Positions 57,097 to 64,000 of a DNA stretch of 64,000 bases are shown here, one piece after another; the stretch's first letter is position 1; each line of letters opens with the position of its first letter. Source of the DNA: Gnetum montanum (Eukaryota; Streptophyta; Gnetopsida; Gnetales; Gnetaceae). Location of the stretch: positions 89,643 through 153,642 of the forward strand of contig MNCI01026620.1 of assembly GCA_015680685.1 (NCBI GenBank), in the 5' to 3' direction. Made by a program: the position numbers and the translations under genes. Below the pieces are notes generated by a model. The model was not told where the DNA came from and did no database searches. It was given only the letters and a program-made list of their open reading frames with translations.

Positions 57097-58299
57097 TAAT
57101 TAATTATTCTTAGGATTTTAATGTTTATTCTCCAATTTTATTATTAAATGGTGATTTCTTCATGTGATGGCTTATTAGTCTCATGATGGAGGATCCAAGA
57201 TGATGCAATGTAATGTCACTAGTAAGTGATTGAACTTGGTTTGAAACCCTAATAGACAAGTATGATGGCCAATGTAATCATGTATAACATGCAAAACCTA
57301 CTATGACCATGGTAAGATACCTCATATCCTAATTCACTAATTCTTCTTATTCCATTTCACCTCACTAGCATGTTACAATTATGAATTGCATAGTCTTATA
57401 TAGAATAGTGTAGGATTTTAACCACTATGCTTGTGCATGTTGGGACAAGAACATGATTCGCATTTAAATTCTGGGATGTCCATGAATACTTGTAGAAGTG
57501 GTTATACAAGGGCATTATGAACATGAGTCTACTTTATGGAGGATCCACATGTATAACTATTGGGAATCATGATCAAAAACAAAACTCACACTCTCTAGAG
57601 CATTATGATTGACTTCATCAACCTTATGCATCATTATGGAACACACTTCTCACTTTTTGTTTAATTTAAAATTGTATTTTCTTGATTTTCTCCTAAAACC
57701 TCTCATTTATTATCAACTTTGAGATAACAAGATTCATCTTTTATGATTTCAACTATTTCAAGCATCAATGGAATCTACACTTTGGCCTAGCAACCCTTAA
57801 GAAGTTATGGGACCCATTAGATGTGTAAGAATGACAAACTTTTATGCTAAAATGCTAAGGAAAATGCATATCACATATACTATAGTCCTTGTGATATCAC
57901 AACAAAAACAATAAATACTAAACACCCCTTCTCATTTCTCTCACAATTTGCTCAAAACACAAAAGGTGTTCCTTCCATTTCAAGTTCCAAAGCCTTCCTG
58001 GTAGCATAGCTTGCTATCCAAATGCTCATTTGACTCCATTTAAAAAACCTATGAGCTCTTAGAATTAGGCTCTTCATCATGGAAGCCAGGAAGACATGAG
58101 CCAAAAATTTTCTAATTCCATTCTTGAAAGTTTTAGATAACTTTAAAAATAATTAATAAAATGATCTTTTAATTGCTTTAGGGCCTTAGAAATATAAAAC
58201 TCACAATCACCTTACACCATAAATGTCATATTTCTCAAAATTTTGGTCTAACCAAGGAATTGATAAGGGTTTGGATCATCATAAATAAATCTCAAAAAC
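57097..58299 (+). mobile_element. decayed element debris C2 (duplicated)
   Basis: Counterpart of 28030-29237, including the promoter module GTGATATCAC at 57891-57900, AATAAATA just after, and the leader. No ORF follows because the solo LTR intervenes. Confidence 0.55.
57891..57917 (+). promoter_or_regulatory. internal promoter module in C2
   Basis: Perfect GTGATATCAC at 57891-57900 followed by a TATA-like AATAAATA; both conserved with copy 1. Confidence 0.45.
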
Positions 58300-58844
58300 T
58301 AATGAGTGACAAGGTACCCTTACACCCAACCATATGAATCATAAGCATTCACGCACAATCTAGTCAAATTCCATGGATGGAACTACTTGTGGCATCTAGA
58401 TTGCTATGCCTTGATCATAATTCACTATCTTCCCAGTTGGACTAGCGGTAGCTTTGTCACGTATGGTCTAGTATAAAGTGAGGCATATGAGTTTTATTAT
58501 TTTATGTTTTATTGTTATGAAATTAATAATAGGTTGAAACTCAATTTATAATCAATTCAACTAATCTAATTGCTAATTAATAATCAACTACCCTAACAAA
58601 AATGGAATAAAACAACAAGAATTTGACTACTCTATTGACAAAACTATGAAAAACTACTGAAGAACTACTAAAACTAATGCCCAAACTGTGCACCCAAGTG
58701 CTATATTTATAGGCCGGTGTATACTTTGTGACATTGGATACTTGACATTGCATCTTGGATCTAACGTTGGATAGCTGATGTTGCATCTTGACCTTGATGT
58801 TGAATACTCAATGTTGGAGTTGATGAAAAAAATTTGTTTCATCA
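58300..58844 (-). mobile_element. solo LTR (545 bp), copy 2
   Basis: TAATGAGTGAC to GTTTCATCA on plus with perfect 5-bp duplications aaaac (58295-58299 and 58845-58849). Same insertion as 29238-29777. Confidence 0.88.
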
Positions 58845-58849
58845 AAAAC

Positions 58850-59507
58850 TAATAATTACCTGTTGGGTAATTAAAGGTGGCATCAAAATGTGTTCTTAAG
58901 GCCAATAAACCTTTACAAAAAAGAGAGAAGATGCCAAGGGATGGATGTGCACAATGATGGCACTAGTTGTAGTAATCCTAGGCTATGGGACAAGGATAAG
59001 AAGAGTAGTAGGTACACTTATTGCACCAGCAAATACTTCAAACTCAATAATCTATCTAAGAAGAGGTACAAACACCATCTACTACTACACCAACAACACA
59101 ATTGATACTCCCTAAGAAGTGTATTAGAGTAATCAATGACAAGGTAGTTGTGGCCAATTTTGTTACTAAGCTAAACTTCAAACCCTTCTTAGAGTTCACT
59201 CCATAGGAGATGAGAATGTACCTACAAACCTCTTCACTATTGCCCATCTTATTTACCAATGGCATGTGGTTTTTAGATAATACCTATATGTTTTGGAATA
59301 ATTAGGTAGCTAAAGCTACTATAAAGATAGGAGATATATTTGTCTCTTATCATTGAATCCATTTTATCTACACTTGGGATCCCAAATAATGAGGCATTTA
59401 GTGGAAATTCTATATATCTATGTAATCAAGGATGTATGAAATTATTTATGTGCATTCAAATCTATAGTTTGGGATGGTTTTAGTGAGTGGTGACAAACCA
59501 TTGGTAG
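58850..59507. other. unique flank of the duplication, copy 2
   Basis: Uninterrupted counterpart of 29783-29967 plus 37367-37835; it shows the empty site of element D near 59036-59041. No gene recognised. Confidence 0.7.
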
Positions 59508-59680
59508 TTCCTCACCTTGTGCATTAGCTAACCTCATACACTACCTCACTTGGTTTGCTATCAAACCTTGTGTACTACCTCATATGGTACGTTGCCTTAC
59601 CTAATGTGTTACCTCACTTGGTGTGCTACCTCACATATACTTACCTCATACACTACCTCACCACTTTTGTCACAAATCAA
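59508..59680. repeat. CTACCTCAC-rich interspersed repeats
   Basis: 'acctca' with variants of 'cactacctcac' and 'ttggt.tgct' recurs about ten times in 170 bp, without a strict period. Confidence 0.6.
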
Positions 59681-60847
59681 TACCTTAAGAAAAAAGAGCT
59701 AAAAAAAGAATTCATTTTTTAACAATTTTCTTTTGCATTTTTTTGGTAAGAGCTTCTCTTCCTTTCTTGGATTAGGATGTTATTTCTTTTTCTTTGTATT
59801 TTTAAGTCATCACTCTATCATGTAGCTAGACTTTGTTGAAGTGTCGTTATGCTTTCATAACCCAAAACCATTTGATTAACATAGAGTCAAGTATTTATGT
59901 AATGAATAAATCTTAATTTTATTTTCTTAAAATTTTTAATTTTTTTATTAAATATTAATAACAATATTTTATTACTAAATTTATTTATTAAATTTAGAAA
60001 TTATAATTAATGAATTAATTTTGATAGATTAGCATAGCTATGTGGAGTTTTATGATAATTTCACCTTGCTTGAGAAGGTCATACTTATACAAAATGATGT
60101 TGGACCATTAAGGGTGTAACTAAAAATATTTTATCACCTTATGTATTAGTGTCACACTTATCCCATAAGAGATTATGGCATAGTTTGCATGTGTGTTTAA
60201 TTTCTACCTTGCACCTGTCTTATAAGGGATCACAATAAATTTTAATTATTGTTGAATTATTTATATTTATAAAATACATAAAAATTATAAAACTATCATT
60301 TCCCTACCATGACAACATAGGTTTCCTCATTTATATCATATAAACTATAGCATTATTATTTATTGAATGCAATGATATATGTAAGTAAACTTTGTAATTG
60401 ACATTTCTATCATCTTCAATGTTTATGATTGATTCACTATGCATACCATTGATAGACCTCTTATGATCTCGACTAGGGGAGACCGTATCATTAACATCAT
60501 TATTGAGGAATGCATCTATGAATTTTTTGTTTTGTTTTTACATTTACAATTTTTTTTCTTAGTTCTTGATTTAGTATAAAATAAAGAACTAAAACAATCA
60601 TGGTTGAATTGAACAAGAAATATAAATTGTAGAAAAAGCCTTGATTGATTCAAATTACTTTAAAAACATGGTGAATAACGTAACACCTCCTATTATGGTA
60701 AAATTTCATCAAGAAAAACTAGAATGATGAGGTGATGTACATGGACAATTTTGCAAAGAATCTAAAAAACCTACACATACTACTTGAGAAGGATTTGTTC
60801 AATGAAGGATTTATTGAGGATTTGGTGGATTACAAATTCAAGTTGCC
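59681..60847. other. AT-rich spacer, no gene seen
   Basis: No ORF over 60 codons and no recognisable repeat. A stretch near 60730 reads MYMDNFAKNL but lacks other reverse-transcriptase motifs. Confidence 0.4.
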
Positions 60848-60868
60848 NNNNNNNNNNNNNNNNNNNNN
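60848..60868. other. assembly gap (21 N)
   Basis: Covers the outer terminus of the following LTR. Confidence 0.95.
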
Positions 60869-61791
60869 ACCCAACCATATGAATCACAAACATTCATGGA
60901 TGATCTAGTTGAATTCCATGGATGGAACTAGTTGTGGCTTCTAGATCATTATGTTTTTATTGTAGTTCATTGTCTTGCCACTTGGACTAGTAGTAGCTTT
61001 ATCACATATGGTTTAGTCCAAAGTGAGACATATGATAATTGATGTTATTGTAGCCTTATGATACTCCTAACAATAATAAATAAATCAATTATTTAAACTA
61101 ATTAACAATGCAAAGTAAAGTCTAAACTAGTCTACGGGCAATGAGTGTTCATTCATAGCTTACTGTACATGTCCTAAACCCACGTGTCCACTATTGGGAT
61201 TAGCAAGCACTATGCGACTGGGCAAACCAAGCAATAATGCTACTAGGATTACCAAGAAAATACATGTTTACACTCAAAACTGGTCACGTTCACTTTGCCA
61301 ATTCATTAACATGCATGGAAATGTAAATATTAACTAAGTACATGGAATATAAATTTTATTAAAAGTAAATTTAATCTAAGTCAAAGTGGTGCAATGAATA
61401 AGAATCAATCTCAATCTCATTGTTGTTCATGAAATGTGTCCAGGTACATTGCCACTCGAATAAGATGTTGTACAATTGACTCAGATCTACACTGTGGGCA
61501 CTCACTAACTGTTCTCTAAGACTATAGAATAAAATTGCAGGAGCTTGGCTACTCTATTAACCAAAGAAAGCCATAAACATGACTATGAGCATGTATTTAT
61601 AAATTTTATTGTTGGGCTATGTCAACGGGGCCTCATTAATGCATCATTTCATGCATTGACAGGGCCTTGTAAATGTAACTTTTACATCGATGGGGCCAAG
61701 TCAATGAGGCCTAATTAATAGGGCCAAGATATTGGGGTCAACCAAAAAGTTAACTTTTTGTTAGACATCCCAACTAACTAATGATTCATCA
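60869..61791 (-). repeat. 3' LTR of element F (outer end in gap)
   Basis: Begins inside the LTR terminus ('acccaaccatatgaatcac') and ends GATTCATCA, followed by the reverse pre-LTR motif 'aactgaataaaaactcatcc'. U3 (about 61620-61740) has repeats like 'gtcaatgaggcc', as in the LTR at 6783. Confidence 0.82.
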
Positions 61792-62929
61792 TACCTTCAC
61801 AACTGAATAAAAACTCATCCTCGAGTTAATAGGATAGGATCGAGCTTTCTTTACAAAAAATTAGGAGTGATGGGATTATTAACTAACATTAAGTATTGAT
61901 TGACTTTGAGTGCCGCATTACAAAATTTTATTTGAGTGGATGCATACAAAATGATAGAGTGACAAACAAATTTGATAGACTTTGAAGATTACAAAATTTG
62001 TAGAGGTCTTCAAGAATTTGCTAAAGATGATTCTTCTTGTTGTGGCTAGCAATGGCAGACTTCCAACCTAGATTGTTATGTCAATGCTTCTCTAGTTATG
62101 TAGAACATTCTTGAAGGATGAACTGAAATTTCTTCTCATCATCCCATGAATCTAGTAAACATGTGATGCTTGAGCTATTATCTTGTATGTGCTACAATTT
62201 GTCCATGGGCATATCCTTTGTTGTCCCTCTTTTGGCTTCATTTCCATGTCTAGTAAAAGACCTTCTTCCTTCGGCATTTCTTTTAGTATCACCTGTAGTC
62301 ACCAAAGAATCAACATTAGTTTTGGTAAATTTTCCTTAATAATTAACCCTTTTGGATCTGTTCAATTTCATTTAAGCACAAGGTGATGACAACAGACTGT
62401 GCCCAATTCTATGAAGTAACTAAAATCATCAAGCTATTCACATTAGTTTTAATTATTATTAGTTACCATGATGTTCAAAAATAGGATGTTAGAAAAATTC
62501 AAAGTGGACATCCCTAGCCCCCATAACTAATAAGCGTAACTCTAGAAGCACATAAAGTTTCGAATAATTGAAACCAAAGGTTTGATTCAGTACATGACCA
62601 AGAAATATTAATTTGAAGGATATTTTAACCAAAAAGTAGGAAAAAGTAAAAAATTAATTGAAAGTGATGAGAAGTAGTTCCAAATTTATGCATAAATTCA
62701 AAGAAACTATCATTAATGTTCTAGAAGATGTGAAGGTTAGTTCAAAGCCATGATCAAAAAAAGTTTAAACTATCATTAATGTTCTAAAAGATGTGAAGGA
62801 TGAGAGGTGTGAGGTGGTGATCCTTCAAAAGATGTTGTGTTGTGATGATATTTAGGAAAGTGGTAGTAGTGATTTGAAGTAGAGGACATAGAATCAATTG
62901 GAGAAACAAGTTTTTGAACATAATATCTA
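61792..62929 (-). other. element F 3' internal region
   Basis: Lies between LTR and gag on the minus strand. It is too short for protease plus pol and no protease motif was found. A 'gcccccataact' tract near 62518 resembles the tract after the protease in A1. Confidence 0.5.
62704..62802. repeat. 63-bp tandem duplication
   Basis: 'aaactatcattaatgttct' at 62704 and 62767, followed in both by 'aagatgtgaagg'. Confidence 0.8.
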
Positions 62930-64000
62930 TACGGTTTCAGCTAGTAATAAGGGTAGGGTTGGCTTGGTGATGGCTTCCCCCATGATTGTGGATTTTTCCA
63001 CTGCAGTTGATGATGGTGTTGAGGCTGGTAATAAGTCCCCCTAGGATAGTATGATTGGTTGTAGGATTATCTATGATTACCTTCTAAGAAAGGTAATTTT
63101 CTAGGCATTTGCTTTTGTACAAACTTGGGATTCAATGCAAAAGCCCAATACTCATGTAGATGTAACATGATTGGGCAATAGCCCTTTGGATGGTTATATA
63201 GGCAGACGTCACATCCATCATCTTCTTCTATGGTTAAGTCTATAGCCTCTTCTTCTACAACCATTTTCCCTGTTTATTGATAAGTGCTCCTAGCTGTTTC
63301 TTTGTTCATCTTCCTTCGTTTCTTATGATTACCTAATTCATTTTATGTTAACTTCTCCTCTACATTTTCTACAAAAGGTGTAGCTTTTTCATTTATCAAC
63401 TCTAACATCCTATCAAGCCTTACTTGGAGTTCATCAAGAGATTATTGCAGTGGCAAGGTTTGTTGTGAAATCACCTCATCAAGAGCTACCTCTTCTTTCT
63501 TTTCATAGATATGGACCTTCTTCTTTTTAAGGGTTGGGCCCTAGTGATATTACTCTCCTTCTTCTTTTGCCACACATTCCATTAGCTCTTAAATCTGATG
63601 GATTTGTAGCTTTTATAATTGACCTGGAGCATACATTGCAAGGGTCTCCCTTGTTTCATTATGAAGGCCATCTCTGATGTGGAAAAGTTTCTCTTCTTGA
63701 GAGAAATCATGGCTTGGACATTTATTTAATAGAGAATAGTATCTATCTAGGGCCATATCCAAGGGCTTATGTTGTTCTTGTTTCCATCCTTAGATTCATT
63801 TCCTTAGGTTGGACACCATGGCATATGTTTGGTGTTTCTTGTTGAAGAGTTCTAGCATTGTGGACCACTAATGTATTAAATTTGGTTTCAACTATCTATA
63901 CCACATTTTAGTTTTAACTATTAGTATTCTAGGAAAGAGCTTAAGCTTTTGCCACCCACTTTCAATGTTTTGTAAAATGTAGGCATCATGGAAGTCTTGC
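62930..64000 (-). pseudogene. element F gag (continues beyond window)
   Basis: From 64000 leftward: IRDGLHNETRETLAMYA, a KEEGE segment, a Lys-rich region, then DDGCDVCLYNHPKGYCPIMLHL (about 63209-63145, intact Cys/His motif), LPFLEGNHR and QSWGKPSPSQ near 62970. Stops interrupt it. It is the most divergent gag of the A-type group here, but with the clearest Cys/His motif. Confidence 0.8.

Noticed and set aside
60725-60846. MYMDNFAKNL, reminiscent of the reverse-transcriptase YMDD box
   Set aside because: No other RT motif lies around it and the second Asp is missing; likely chance.
1-64000. CRISPR arrays, bacterial operons or organelle genes
   Set aside because: The direct repeats seen are LTRs, microsatellites or duplications; all recognisable genes are plant nuclear or retroelement types.

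Overview
This is nuclear DNA from a large-genome plant, almost certainly a seed plant. The evidence is two LRR receptor-kinase copies, an NB-ARC/LRR resistance-gene remnant, and dense nested Ty3/gypsy-type LTR retrotransposons with AT-rich intergenic DNA. A conifer or other gymnosperm would fit the style of the decayed NLR and kinase genes, but that is inference. No intact protein-coding host gene is visible; every host gene found is a pseudogene. There are four runs of N.

Layout. 1-73: tail of an LTR. About 265-3415: a 3.1-kb imperfect palindrome. 3416-7677: 3' half of an LTR element with an internal TATA box, an intron and a long coiled-coil ORF, then its 3' LTR. About 7.8-8.4 kb: decayed LTR and short repeats. 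10.5-12.45 kb plus 19.79-20.03 kb: one NLR pseudogene (minus strand), split by a 7.3-kb element (A1, 12453-19785, LTRs of 928 and 926 bp, TSD cttgg). 20.9-24.3 kb: an LRR receptor-kinase pseudogene (minus) with a recognisable intron. 26.2-28.0 kb: a truncated relative of A1 (minus). 28.0-29.8 kb: older element debris with a solo LTR. 29973-37361: a minus-strand element (D) with 1.6-kb LTRs, TSD acttc and a fused gag-protease-integrase-tail frame. 37964-45723: a minus-strand element (E, TSD gttgt) nested in an older LTR. 46.3-47.2 kb: a second, truncated receptor-kinase copy. 49380-56658: a second A element (A2, TSD aacac). 58300-58844: a solo LTR (TSD aaaac). 60.9 kb to the end: a minus-strand LTR and gag of another A relative.

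About 23.4-37.8 kb and 46.3-59.5 kb are two copies of one segment in the same order and orientation: receptor kinase, upstream DNA, chromovirus integrase tail, element debris, solo LTR and unique flank. The solo LTR is at the same site in both, so it predates the duplication; A2 and D came later.

The most unusual theme is the retroelement architecture. A1 and A2 encode gag and protease only, with no reverse transcriptase, RNase H or integrase, and a 2-kb 3' region in their place. D joins protease directly to the integrase C-terminus in one reading frame. Several families carry a 3' ORF whose ATG directly follows a splice acceptor with a good branch point. Two of these have a homologous internal TATA box and leader upstream. 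The same GATATC palindromes lie upstream of the LTR TATA boxes and of some internal ones. Nonsense codons across the window are mostly explained by C-to-T change, as expected after cytosine methylation.
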